A program made the translations under genes and the position numbers. A DNA stretch of 64,000 nt, from assembly GCA_963605405.1 (NCBI GenBank), contig CAVCUP010000001.1:62001-126000 (forward strand), written 5' to 3'. Positions within the stretch are counted from its first letter, which is position 1. Every line of letters starts with the position of its first letter. The notes below the pieces were generated by a model. The model was given only the letters and a program-made list of their open reading frames with translations, made no database searches and had not been told where the DNA came from. The DNA is from Paratractidigestivibacter sp963605405. Its GTDB lineage: Bacteria > Actinomycetota > Coriobacteriia > Coriobacteriales > Atopobiaceae. Shown piece after piece: positions 24,789 through 35,590 of the stretch.

Positions 24789-24817
24789 AGTCTAGACTGC
24801 ATTTTCTGGTATTGCAA
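24789..24817 (-). promoter_or_regulatory. Predicted glmS promoter
   Basis: Minus strand -35 TTGCAA (24817-24812) and -10 TAGACT (24794-24789) are separated by exactly 17 bases. The start would fall near 24782, inside operator site 1, while site 2 covers the -35 box. Confidence 0.55.
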
Positions 24818-24829
24818 TTCAAAGACCAG
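24806..24829. promoter_or_regulatory. Operator-like 24-bp site 2 (glmS, over the -35 box)
   Basis: CTGGT-N14-ACCAG over 24 bases, the same length and end sequences as site 1. The centres of the two sites are 44 bp apart, about four helical turns, so two repressor dimers could bind the same DNA face. Confidence 0.6.
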
Positions 24830-25111
24830 TATGCGGGCGCGCATCCACAGACGCCCCACATATGGCGGGAAGCCAGGCCCAGTTCGCCGCGCCGCCGGTG
24901 AAGTCGCGACCGTCCTGCGTCCGTTTGGCGAAAAAGCGCCCGATAACCACGCGGCGAACGTTAACCTTGACGCTGTTCAAGCAGAACGCCCGCAGGACCC
25001 GGCGAGAAACCCGGGGCCGCGTAAAACACAGGAAACCTGGCGCGGCCGCAGCCGAAGCCCGGAACGTAAAGGCGCGGCCAAGAAGCACGGCGCGCAAGAG
25101 GAAAGGAACCT

Positions 25112-27031
25112 ATGGACACCCTCGAGCCGTCCAAGACAGCCGACGACAAGTACCTCGAGCTTCTCTCCGAGAAGTTCCCGACGACCCGCTCGGTATACAC
25201 CGAGATCATCAACCTCGAGGCCATCCTGAACCTGCCCAAGGGCACCGAGCACTTCGTCTCGGACGTCCACGGCGAGTACCACGCCTTCGAGCACATCCTC
25301 AACAACTGTTCCGGCGTCATCCGCGAGCGGGTCCGCTCGACCTTCGAGTTCCAGCTCACCCGCGAGGAGCAGGCGGACCTCTGCACCCTCATCTACTACC
25401 CCGACCTCAAGCTCTCGCGCCTGCGCGAGGAGGGGCGCCTCACGGAGGAGTGGTACGCCATCGCCCTCATGCGCCTCGTGCGCCTGGCGCGCCATCTCTC
25501 GGGCACCTACACGCGCTCGAAGGTCCGCAAGGCGATGCCCGTCGAGTACGCCTACATCATCGACGAGCTGCTCCATATCTCGTCCGACGAGCGGGAGCAG
25601 CGCCTCGCCTACCACCAGCGCATCATCTCCTCGATCATCGACACGGGCAGCGCCGACGACTTCATCCGCTCGCTGGCCTCGCTGATCAAGCGCCTCGCCG
25701 TCGACCACCTGCACCTCGTCGGCGACATCTTCGACCGCGGCCCGCGCGCCGACCGCATCCTCGACCGCCTCATGGCCTATCACTCCATCGATATCCAGTG
25801 GGGCAACCACGACATCGTCTGGATGGGCGCCGCCTCGGGCTCGGCCGCGTGCCTGGCCGCCGTGATCCGCAACAACGTCCGCTACGACAGCCTCAAGATC
25901 CTCGAGAGCGCCTACGGCATCTCCCTGCGCGAGCTCACCGTCTTCGCCGAACAGACCTACCGCCAAGACGACGGCATGGACCCCGTCGAGAAGGCCATCT
26001 CGGTAATCTTGTTCAAGCTGGAGGGGCAGGTCATCATGCGCCACCCCAACTGGCAGATGGGCCACCGGCTGCTGCTCGGGCAGGTCGACCCGGCGCGAGG
26101 GGTCGTGACGATCGACGGCGTCGAGCACGAGATGCGCACGCGCGACTTCCCCACCCTCGACCCCGCGAGGCCCTATGAGCTGAGCGCCGAGGAGACCCGC
26201 GTGATGGACAACATGATGAGCGCGGTGCGCCACTCCGAGAAGCTCCGCGCGCACGTCGGCTTCCTCTACGAGCACGGCAGCGCCTATCTCGTCCACAACG
26301 GAAACGTGCTCTTCCACGCGTGTGTCCCCATGAACGAGGACGGGACCTTCTGCCCGGTGAACCACCAGGGCCAGATGCTCGAAGGCAAGGCCTACTACGA
26401 CTACGCCGACCGCCTGGCGAGGCGGGCGTGGCATGAGCACGACCAGGTGTCGCTCGACTGGATGTGGTACCTGTGGTGCGGGCGCCTCTCCCCGCTCTCC
26501 GGCCGCGTGATGAAGACCTTCGAGCGCACCTACCTCACCGACAAGTCCACCTGGGACGAGCCGCGCGACCCGTACTACGAGCACACGGAGGACCCACAGG
26601 CCTGCCGAATGATCCTGGAGGAGTTCGGCTGCGAGGCGGGTGGCGTCATCATCAACGGCCACACCCCCGTGCACGCCTCCGCCGGCGAGAACCCCGTGAA
26701 GGCGGGGGGCATGCTCGTAGTGATCGACGGCGGCTTCTGCCAGGCCTACCACAACACCACCGGAATCGCGGGCTACACCCTCATCGCGGACCCGGACGGC
26801 ATGCGCATCAAGGCCCACCGCCCCTTCGCGAGCATCGAGGACGTGCTCGACCTCAATGCGGACATCATGAGCGATGACGACAGGTTCCGTCGATGGGGAC
26901 GCCCCTTGACCGTGGGCGACACCGACGCCGGCGACCAGATCAAGGAGCAGATCGCCGACCTGCGTCAGCTCCTGAGCGCCTACCGCTCCGGCGAGCTGCC
27001 GGAGCGCGCCTCGGAGCGCTCGGCCCAGTAA
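25112..27031 (+). CDS. fbp: Fructose-1,6-bisphosphatase class III
   Basis: The 639-residue protein has the length of the Firmicutes-type class III enzyme. The calcineurin-like metallophosphatase core shows HFVSDVHGEYHAFEHI, GDIFDRGPRADRI and WGNHDIVWMG, the three metal-binding blocks, and GHTPVH late in the protein. It dephosphorylates fructose-1,6-bisphosphate in gluconeogenesis and feeds fructose-6-phosphate to GlmS, whose gene is divergently placed 400 bases upstream; that pairing is metabolically sensible. Start ATG 25112 follows gaggaaagg. The gene ends at a two-sided hairpin shared with ftsH. Confidence 0.95.
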   Translation: MDTLEPSKTADDKYLELLSEKFPTTRSVYTEIINLEAILNLPKGTEHFVSDVHGEYHAFEHILNNCSGVIRERVRSTFEFQLTREEQADLCTLIYYPDLKLSRLREEGRLTEEWYAIALMRLVRLARHLSGTYTRSKVRKAMPVEYAYIIDELLHISSDEREQRLAYHQRIISSIIDTGSADDFIRSLASLIKRLAVDHLHLVGDIFDRGPRADRILDRLMAYHSIDIQWGNHDIVWMGAASGSAACLAAVIRNNVRYDSLKILESAYGISLRELTVFAEQTYRQDDGMDPVEKAISVILFKLEGQVIMRHPNWQMGHRLLLGQVDPARGVVTIDGVEHEMRTRDFPTLDPARPYELSAEETRVMDNMMSAVRHSEKLRAHVGFLYEHGSAYLVHNGNVLFHACVPMNEDGTFCPVNHQGQMLEGKAYYDYADRLARRAWHEHDQVSLDWMWYLWCGRLSPLSGRVMKTFERTYLTDKSTWDEPRDPYYEHTEDPQACRMILEEFGCEAGGVIINGHTPVHASAGENPVKAGGMLVVIDGGFCQAYHNTTGIAGYTLIADPDGMRIKAHRPFASIEDVLDLNADIMSDDDRFRRWGRPLTVGDTDAGDQIKEQIADLRQLLSAYRSGELPERASERSAQ

Positions 27032-27062
27032 GGCGCGGCGGCCTCGGCCCCTCGCATGGAAA

Positions 27063-27102
27063 GAGGCCCCCTACCCGGGACATATCGGGCAGGGGGCCTC
27101 TC
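27063..27102. terminator. Hairpin between convergent fbp and ftsH
   Basis: AGAGGCCCCCT (27063-27073) pairs perfectly with AGGGGGCCTCT (27092-27102), with an inner CCCG/CGGG stem. Neither side has a long T run (TTTCC on the minus side, TCCTCGTTC on the plus side), but the position between two stops argues for termination both ways. Confidence 0.7.
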
Positions 27103-27130
27103 CTCGTTCGCGCGGGGCGTCTCCGTGCGG

Positions 27131-29041
<1,911 letters not shown>

Positions 29042-29197
29042 AAACAAGGGCCTTTCAACGGTTAGCGGATACGCGTATGTAAGTGAATACCCCCATTCAG
29101 GGCCGTTCATAAAAAAAGTTTTCTGGGCGAGAAGGACGGGGCCCGCCGGCGGGGGCAGCGACACGGGGAGGCCTCGGCCGCGCGGGCGCCGGCGGCC

Positions 29198-30025
29198 CTA
29201 GCGGAAAAGCTGCCAGAACGCGACGGCGCTCGAGGCGGCCACGTTGAGCGAGTCCACGCCGGCGGACATCGGGATCACGACCGAGCGGTCGGCGGCGTCG
29301 AGGGCCTCGCGGGTGAGGCCGTAGCCCTCGCAGCCGAACATGAGCGCTCGGCGACCGGGACCCGCGAGGCTCTCGTCGTCGATGGCCACCGCATCCGGCT
29401 CGAGCGCCATCGCGAGGACCTCGAGCCCCTCTCGCCTCAGCTGGGAGACGGTCCCGGCCGGCCAGGAACCCTCCTCGGCGCGGGCCCACGGCACCTGGAA
29501 GACCGTGCCCATGGAGACCCTCACCGCGCGGCGGCACAGCGGGTCGGCGCAGCGCGGAGAGAGGACCACGGCGTCCGCACCGAGCGCCGCCGCGCTGCGG
29601 AAGAGCGCGCCCACGTTCGAGACGTCCACGAGGTCCTCGAGCACGGCCACCGAGCGCGCCCCGCGGACGACGTCAGCGACGCTTCTCTGCCGAGGCCGGC
29701 GCATCGCGCAGAGAAAACCCCGCGTCACCTTGTATCCCGTGAGCCTCTCGGCCTCTTCGTGCGCGAGCACGTAGACGGGCACGTCCGCGCCGGCTACCTC
29801 GTCCGCGAGCGAGAAGATGTCCCCGCAGGAGCCGAGGTGGCACTCATCCACGAGAAACGACTCCGGGACGACCCCTCGGCGCAGCGCGACCTCGACCACA
29901 AGGCGCGACTCGGCGACGAGCTGTCCGCGCTCGGGCTCGAGCGTGTTTCTCAGCTGCCGGTCCGTGAGGCGCGCGAAGGCGTCCAGGCGCTTGTCGAAGG
30001 CGTCGGCCACCCTTTCAATATGCAT
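29198..30025 (-). CDS. SpoU/TrmH-family RNA 2'-O-methyltransferase
   Basis: A 275-residue protein. The C-terminal SPOUT domain shows the three family motifs in order: NVGALFRSAAALGAD, LMFGCEGYGL and IPMSAGVDSLNVAASSAVAFW, which build the deep trefoil knot and the SAM pocket. The N-terminal about 100 residues resemble the L30e-like substrate-binding domain of TsnR/RlmB-type proteins. It methylates a ribose in rRNA or tRNA; the target base is not evident. It is divergent from the L,D-transpeptidase gene, with about 120 bases between them for both promoters. Confidence 0.9.
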   Translation of the reverse strand: MHIERVADAFDKRLDAFARLTDRQLRNTLEPERGQLVAESRLVVEVALRRGVVPESFLVDECHLGSCGDIFSLADEVAGADVPVYVLAHEEAERLTGYKVTRGFLCAMRRPRQRSVADVVRGARSVAVLEDLVDVSNVGALFRSAAALGADAVVLSPRCADPLCRRAVRVSMGTVFQVPWARAEEGSWPAGTVSQLRREGLEVLAMALEPDAVAIDDESLAGPGRRALMFGCEGYGLTREALDAADRSVVIPMSAGVDSLNVAASSAVAFWQLFR

Positions 30026-30149
30026 GGAGCTTCCTCCGATTCTCGTAAGTCGGGCGTCTTTTGTATCTTAGTTCTCTACCAGGTGAGGTAACATATCCAG
30101 GCTTATGCCGACATGGCTAAAACGACGACAACAGGCATGGGGTTATTTG

Positions 30150-31616
30150 ATGAGCGAGAACAAATTCGATCAAGACGACAAGAGCGGAGCGAGTGCGCAG
30201 GGGCCCGGCCCCAGGAGGCCCTGGGTAGTCCCCTGCTGCGTCGCGGGAGGGGCCCTTGTGGCCGTCTACCTCGGCGGCGTCCTCATGTTCAGCTCCCACT
30301 GCCTGCCCAACACGGTGGTCGACGGCGAGAACGTCTCGCTGAAGACGAAAAGCGACCTCGCCTCCTCCATCGAGTCGCAGACCGCCGACTACATCGTCAA
30401 GATCTCGGGCGACGGCGTCGAGCTCACCCTCTCGGCCGCGGACATCGACCTCGGCTACGACGGCGACGCCTATGCCGACGAGGTCTTCTCGCAGACGAGC
30501 GCCTGGGCCTGGCCCGTCGACCTCGCCTCCTCCAGGTCCATAAAGCTCGAGAAGAAGCTCAGCTACAGCCAGGACAAGATCGACTCCGCCCTCGCCCCCT
30601 TCGTCGAGCAGAGCAAACGCTCCGCTGAGGAAGTGGCCAAGCAGGCGACCATCGTCTACGAAAGCACCAAGGGCGCCTTCGTCCTCAACCAGGGCGGCGA
30701 CACCCGCTACCTCGACGCCGAAAAGGCCCGCGAGGCGGTCTGCGCCGCGCTCGACTCGCTGCAGGTCAGCGTGACGCTCGGCGACGAGTGCATGAACGCC
30801 GGCGACGACTTCTCCCAGGCACTGGCGGCGGCCAACGCCTACCTCGCCGCCGCCCCGACCCTCACGCTCGCTGGCTCGACCGTGTGCGACGTAACGCCCG
30901 AGCAGATCTCTTCCTGGCTCAAGATCGGCGACGACCTGCAGGTGGCCATCGACGAGGAAGCCGTCACCGCCTGGTGCCGCGGGGACCTCTCCACCGCGTG
31001 CGACACGGTGGGCACGACGCGCACCTACACGAGGCCCGACGGCAAGACCGTGAGCGTCTCCGGCGGCGACTACGGGTGGAACATCGACGGCGCCACCACG
31101 GCTCAGAACATCGTCGCCGCGCTCAAGACCGGCCAGAAGGCGACGCTCGAGATTCCGACGCTGCAGGCGGCCGCGACCTTTACCGGCGCCGCCGGCGGCA
31201 AGGACTGGGGCAACCGCTACATCGACGTCGACATCACCGAGCAGCACGCGCGCATGTACGACGAATCCGGGAACCTCATCTGGGAGACCGACATCGTGAG
31301 CGGCGACGTCACCCAGAGCCACGACACGCCCTACGGTATCTACGTGATGGACGAGTACCGCGCCTCCGGCGACGTCGAGCTGCGAGGCTCGATCGACGCC
31401 GCCACCGGCGAGCCCGAGTACATCAGCCACGTCGACTACTGGATGCCCTTCATCGGCAACGCCTACGCGCTCCACGACGCGGATTGGCGCGTGAACTTCG
31501 GCGGCACGATCTACCAGGGCAACGGAAGCCACGGTTGTGTTAACCTGCCCGTGGACAAGGCGGCAGAGCTCTTCAATCTCACCGCCATCGGCGACGTCGT
31601 GGTGGTCCACGCGTAA
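30150..31616 (+). CDS. L,D-transpeptidase with peptidoglycan-binding domain
   Basis: I use the ATG at 30150 (MSENKFDQDD); an in-frame ATG at 30105 would add 15 residues, and both have weak ribosome sites. The 488-residue protein has a short cytoplasmic head, one membrane anchor (about 25-46), a long extracellular region like PG_binding_4 domains, and a C-terminal YkuD domain with ALHDADW and SHGCVNLP, where Cys463 is the nucleophile and His461 is nearby in the motif. It makes 3-3 (or lipoprotein) crosslinks in the wall. It stands alone with its own terminator. The family is clear; which crosslink it makes is not. Confidence 0.92.
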   Translation: MSENKFDQDDKSGASAQGPGPRRPWVVPCCVAGGALVAVYLGGVLMFSSHCLPNTVVDGENVSLKTKSDLASSIESQTADYIVKISGDGVELTLSAADIDLGYDGDAYADEVFSQTSAWAWPVDLASSRSIKLEKKLSYSQDKIDSALAPFVEQSKRSAEEVAKQATIVYESTKGAFVLNQGGDTRYLDAEKAREAVCAALDSLQVSVTLGDECMNAGDDFSQALAAANAYLAAAPTLTLAGSTVCDVTPEQISSWLKIGDDLQVAIDEEAVTAWCRGDLSTACDTVGTTRTYTRPDGKTVSVSGGDYGWNIDGATTAQNIVAALKTGQKATLEIPTLQAAATFTGAAGGKDWGNRYIDVDITEQHARMYDESGNLIWETDIVSGDVTQSHDTPYGIYVMDEYRASGDVELRGSIDAATGEPEYISHVDYWMPFIGNAYALHDADWRVNFGGTIYQGNGSHGCVNLPVDKAAELFNLTAIGDVVVVHA

Positions 31617-31644
31617 AACGCGCCGCCTTACAGTCTCGCCTATC

Positions 31645-31676
31645 GGCCCCCGTCGTCTAGTGACGGGGGCCTTTTT
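31645..31676 (+). terminator. Terminator of the L,D-transpeptidase gene
   Basis: GGCCCCCGTC (31645-31654) pairs perfectly with GACGGGGGCC (31662-31671), followed by TTTTT. It lies 29 bases after the stop. Confidence 0.93.
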
Positions 31677-32031
31677 CTGGTGCATTTTTGCCTCATACAG
31701 CCGCAGCGATGGATGCCGCTTCCAAGGTTTTGCATAAGATAATTAACCACTGAGTTTATTCGGCGAGATGCGCGAATTATCGGTTCGGTGGCATGTAAAC
31801 ATTACTGAATCTACGCATTTGCTTAGCTTCACCCAACTTACCGTCCCAGCAATCAAGCCCTTCACCTCGTGTTTATTTAGCTGACGGGAGATACACGTAA
31901 GGCAACGGCAAGATACCAGTAAACGAAATTTTGTCTCACTATTGATTTTAGAGCGATAGAGAGCAGAACCTCCTTAAGGTTATGTGCCATCCGCGGGAAG
32001 CCGCGTCAAGAACACGACCGGAGGGAGAACC
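31677..32031. other. AT-rich gene-free region upstream of the VaFE surface protein
   Basis: About 355 bases with clearly more A and T than the rest of the window and no coding frame of note. It must hold the promoter of the surface protein. A small AACCT/AGGTT hairpin near 31971-31983 and the ribosome site ggagggagaacc at its end are the only elements I can point to. The base shift hints that this and the following gene arrived together. Confidence 0.45.
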
Positions 32032-35000
32032 ATGCAGAATCAGCCCCAAAGACCAGACGCAAGGCGTCGCGCGCCCTTGCGCCGCAAGGGACGCGAGAAA
32101 ACGAAGAGGTCGTCGAGTATCGCGGCACGTGCCCGCGCGGTCATGCTCTGCGCGCTTCTCGCGCTGGGCCAGACGCTCGGAATCATCACCTCCTGCACCC
32201 TCCCCACCGCGGCGACGGCAGCGGAGCCCGGCCAGACCGTGGAGATCGAGGCCTTCGGCGATAACCGCCACCAAGTGGCCGGATCCGGCGAGAACGCGTT
32301 CTGTATCGAGCCCGGGCGGAGACCCGGCGTGGGAACAAGGACCGTCGGAGACCTGTTGGGGCACACCAGTAGGAACCCGGAGAAATACTGGGACCAGGAA
32401 TCCGTGACCACCATCGCCCTCGCTGCAGAGTTCTGTATGGAAAAAAGCGGCCTTGACCGAGGGGCCGCCTACGATTTCTGCCAGGGGGCCATCTGGCGTT
32501 ACGTCAAATTCGGCAACCTCGACATGAGCGGGACCTACGCCGCCCTCTCGGACGCGATGAACGCCTACGTCGAGGCGAACCGGGACGGCCACATCGGCAA
32601 GGGCTGCCTCTACTACGCCGAAGACGGGCAGTCCACCGCGTCCCTGCGCGTCGAGGAGATTCTGGGCGGGCTCACGCTCGTCAAGTCAAGCAGCGACGCC
32701 TCGGTATCCGGCGGAAACGCGCTCTATAACCTCGAGGGCGCGGTCTACGGGATCTACTCCGACGGCTCCTGCTCGGGAGAGCCCGTGGCGACGCTCCGAA
32801 CCAACTCAGCGGGAAGCGCCTCGGCGGACGACCTCAAGCGCGGTTCCTATTGGGTCAAGGAAATCTCGCCCTCTGCCGGTTACGCCCTCGACGAGTCCGT
32901 GTACAGCATCGAGGTTCCCGCAGGCTCCGTGGCCGCGCTCGCCGTCGGCGAGACGCCGCAGACCTGTGACGTAGAGGTGGCCGTGCGCAAGGTCGACGCG
33001 GAGACCGGCGAGGCGGCAGCGACCGGAACCGCGACCCTGGCGAACGCGGAGTTCCGCATCGAGTACTATGCCGGGCGCTACGACGAGGAGAGCCTGCCGG
33101 CCTCGCCGGACGCCGTCTACACCGTCGTCACCGACGACACCGGTGCCGCTCGGCTCGACCAGACGCTTCCCCTGGGAACCGCGGTGGTCCGGGAGACGAA
33201 GGCGCCCGAGGGTTATCTGTTGGACACCGCGAGCCACATCGTCCACATAGACGGCTCGGGCATATCCGCCAAGGTCGACGCATACGCGGTCCCCGTTGTG
33301 GCGGAGCAGGTTATCCGCGGGGACGTCTCCTTCGTCAAGGCAGACGAGGACAGCCAGAAGCGCCTTGCGGGCGTCCCCTTCCTCATCACCGCGGCAAACG
33401 GGGAGAAGCACGTCGCCGTGACCGATGAGAACGGCATATTCGACTCCTCTGAGCTCGATGCCGCGCGCGACACCAACTCCAACGACGCGGCGCTCGGCGA
33501 GGACGGCAGGGTCGACGAGTCCAAGCTAGACCCCGCAGCGGGAATCTGGTTCGGGTCGGGCGCGGCGGACGACTCGAGGGGGTCTCTCCCCTACGGCGCC
33601 TACACGATCCAAGAGCTCCGTTGCACGGCGAACGAAGGGCGTCGGCTCATAGTGGCGGGCCTCGTCGTGACGAAGGACGGCAGGACCTACGGCCTCGGCA
33701 CCTTTGACAACAGGGCCGTTCGCATCGCCACCTCCCTCTCCTTCGACGGCGACGGCAAGGCCTGCCCCGCAGACGACGACGTCGTGCTCGTCGACTCGGT
33801 GACGTTCGAGGGACTCGAGCCCGGCCATGAGTACGTGCTGCGAGGCGAGCTCCACGCGGTTTCCGAAAGCGGAGAGGATATGGGCGTCGTGGCCGAATCG
33901 TCCGAGAAATTCTCCCCCGTGCTCACCGCATCCGAGCAGGACGTGAGTTTCCATCTCGACACCGCGGCGCTGGCCGGGTCGCGCCTCGTCGCATTCGAGC
34001 GGCTCTTCGACAACGGGGAGCTCCTGGCCGAGCACGCCGACCTGAACGACGAGGGCCAGACCGTCCACGTGCCCCGGATCGGCACCACGCTCGCCAAGCA
34101 GACCGACCACGAGGCCGACGCGACGGCCGAGACCATGAGGGTCGCGGACACCGTGGTCTACACCGGTCTCGAGGCGGGAAAGAACTACACCGTGACGGGC
34201 ACCCTGCGCCTCCGCGACGAGAACGGCGCGGAGGCCGGCCCAGCCCTCGACGACGAGGGCAACGAGATTCGCGCCGAGGCTAACTTCACGGCCGAGTCCC
34301 CGAACGGCTCCGTTGAGGTCGTTTTCGAGTTCAAGGGCACCGGCCTTGCCGGCAAGCAGGCCGTGGCCTTCGAGGAGCTCTGGCACGAGGGCCGTCGCTT
34401 CGCCGTCCACGCCGACATCGCGGACGAGGGGCAGCTCGTGAGTTTCCCCTCGCTCAAGACCATGGCCGTATGCGACGCGACGCAGAGCAAGCTTCTTCCC
34501 GCCGCGAACGGCCAGGTCGTGACGGACACGGTGGAGATGTGGGGCCTGCGCGCCGGCGGCGAATACGAGCTCCGCGCGGAGCTTCACATCGTCGGCGAGA
34601 ACGGCGAGGACTCCGGGGTCGTCTCTGAGGCAAGAAAGGCCTTTATCGCCGACGGGCCCGCCGCGACCGAGACGGTGAGCCTCGCTGTGGACGCGTCCGG
34701 CCTCGGTTCGCGCACGCTCGTCGTCTTCCAGGAGCTCTGGCGCGGCGGCGTACGCGTCGGTTCGCACGCCGACCTGGGCGACGAGGACCAGAGCGTCGGC
34801 GTTCCCCAGATACACACGACACTAACGGGCACGAACGGGCAGAAGGCCGTCGAGCTTCCCTCCGGCGACGGGGCCGCGCGGATCGAGCTCGTCGACACCG
34901 TGAGCTACCAGGGCCTTGTTCCCGGAGAGACCTATGAGCTCGAGGGCACGCTCTACGAGGTCGAGAACGACGGGGCCGGCGACGCCGTGACGGACATGTC

Positions 35001-35373
35001 CGGCGCACCCGTTTGCGCGAGCGCGAGCTTTGTGGCCGAGTCGTCGGACGGAGAGGCCTGCGTCACCTTCTCCTTCGACGCCGAGTCCCTCGGGAGCTGC
35101 CCGGTCGTGGCGTTCGAGCGCCTCAGTTGGAAGGGCCTGCAGATCGCCGTCCATCTCGACCCGAAGAGCGAGCCCCAGACAGTAACGTTCACCAAGCCCG
35201 AGAAGCCGCAAACACCCACAAGCCCCGATAAACCGGCCTCCACGAGAAGGCAAACGCCCGCTACCGGCGACGTCGCCCTGCCTGTGTTCGCGTGCGCGGT
35301 CCTCGGCGGGCTTCTCGCCTTCTGCGGATGGGCCATCGTCCGCGCCGGCTCCATGGGCCCTGAGGACGAATAG
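32032..35373 (+). CDS. Sortase-anchored VaFE-repeat surface protein with thioester-like domain
   Basis: The 1113-residue protein begins at ATG 32032. A long basic head leads to a signal peptide (about residues 33-64, ending TAATAA). Residues 65-190 look like a thioester domain: Cys91 in AFCIEPG and Gln151 in FCQGAIWRY would form the bond, though the usual TQ is CQ here. SpaA/Cna-B-like domains follow (about 215-560), then at least four VaFE-type domains with VAFERL, VAFEEL, VVFQEL and VAFERL. The end has a QTPATGD sorting motif, a membrane helix, and an acidic rather than basic tail. Such proteins act as adhesins or pilus-like stalks on Gram-positive cells. No sortase gene is in the window. 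Confidence 0.85.
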   Translation: MQNQPQRPDARRRAPLRRKGREKTKRSSSIAARARAVMLCALLALGQTLGIITSCTLPTAATAAEPGQTVEIEAFGDNRHQVAGSGENAFCIEPGRRPGVGTRTVGDLLGHTSRNPEKYWDQESVTTIALAAEFCMEKSGLDRGAAYDFCQGAIWRYVKFGNLDMSGTYAALSDAMNAYVEANRDGHIGKGCLYYAEDGQSTASLRVEEILGGLTLVKSSSDASVSGGNALYNLEGAVYGIYSDGSCSGEPVATLRTNSAGSASADDLKRGSYWVKEISPSAGYALDESVYSIEVPAGSVAALAVGETPQTCDVEVAVRKVDAETGEAAATGTATLANAEFRIEYYAGRYDEESLPASPDAVYTVVTDDTGAARLDQTLPLGTAVVRETKAPEGYLLDTASHIVHIDGSGISAKVDAYAVPVVAEQVIRGDVSFVKADEDSQKRLAGVPFLITAANGEKHVAVTDENGIFDSSELDAARDTNSNDAALGEDGRVDESKLDPAAGIWFGSGAADDSRGSLPYGAYTIQELRCTANEGRRLIVAGLVVTKDGRTYGLGTFDNRAVRIATSLSFDGDGKACPADDDVVLVDSVTFEGLEPGHEYVLRGELHAVSESGEDMGVVAESSEKFSPVLTASEQDVSFHLDTAALAGSRLVAFERLFDNGELLAEHADLNDEGQTVHVPRIGTTLAKQTDHEADATAETMRVADTVVYTGLEAGKNYTVTGTLRLRDENGAEAGPALDDEGNEIRAEANFTAESPNGSVEVVFEFKGTGLAGKQAVAFEELWHEGRRFAVHADIADEGQLVSFPSLKTMAVCDATQSKLLPAANGQVVTDTVEMWGLRAGGEYELRAELHIVGENGEDSGVVSEARKAFIADGPAATETVSLAVDASGLGSRTLVVFQELWRGGVRVGSHADLGDEDQSVGVPQIHTTLTGTNGQKAVELPSGDGAARIELVDTVSYQGLVPGETYELEGTLYEVENDGAGDAVTDMSGAPVCASASFVAESSDGEACVTFSFDAESLGSCPVVAFERLSWKGLQIAVHLDPKSEPQTVTFTKPEKPQTPTSPDKPASTRRQTPATGDVALPVFACAVLGGLLAFCGWAIVRAGSMGPEDE

Positions 35374-35398
35374 CCGAAGGCAAGCCCAGGGAATCCCG

Positions 35399-35494
35399 GT
35401 AAAGAAGCTCCATGAGCTCGGCGTCTCCCTGCGGGACATCGGCCGGCTTCTCGGCATCAGCCACCAGCGCGCCCACCGGCTCATCAAGGCATGA
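35399..35494 (+). pseudogene. Remnant of a helix-turn-helix gene (C-terminal end)
   Basis: The frame ending in TGA at 35492 reads VKKLHELGVSLRDIGRLL followed by GISHQRAHRLIKA, a clean helix-turn-helix such as ends some HicB-like antitoxins and other small regulators. No start codon precedes it; upstream the frame runs into the tail of the surface protein gene in another frame. I read it as the broken 3' end of a small regulator, perhaps left by the insertion that brought the surface protein. It could also be a very short gene with a rare start. Confidence 0.5.
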
Positions 35495-35497
35495 ATA

Positions 35498-35527
35498 GAC
35501 GGCCGGGAGAACGTTCTCCCGGCCGTC
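35498..35527. terminator. Perfect 30-bp palindrome between HTH remnant and ffh
   Basis: GACGGCCGGGAGA (35498-35510), ACGT, TCTCCCGGCCGTC (35515-35527). It lies 64 bases after the ffh stop and four bases after the HTH stop, between convergent reads. Neither side has a strong T run, so it may terminate both ways imperfectly. Confidence 0.6.
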
Positions 35528-35590
35528 TCGCAAGTCTGTGACTCCCCCGTCTTATGGGGAAAGTCCCATCCGCGAGGACCTGGGCGTCGT

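Noticed and set aside
24712..24861. Possible glmS ribozyme
   Set aside because: No ribozyme core sequence recognised; the region is explained by promoter, operators and hairpin.
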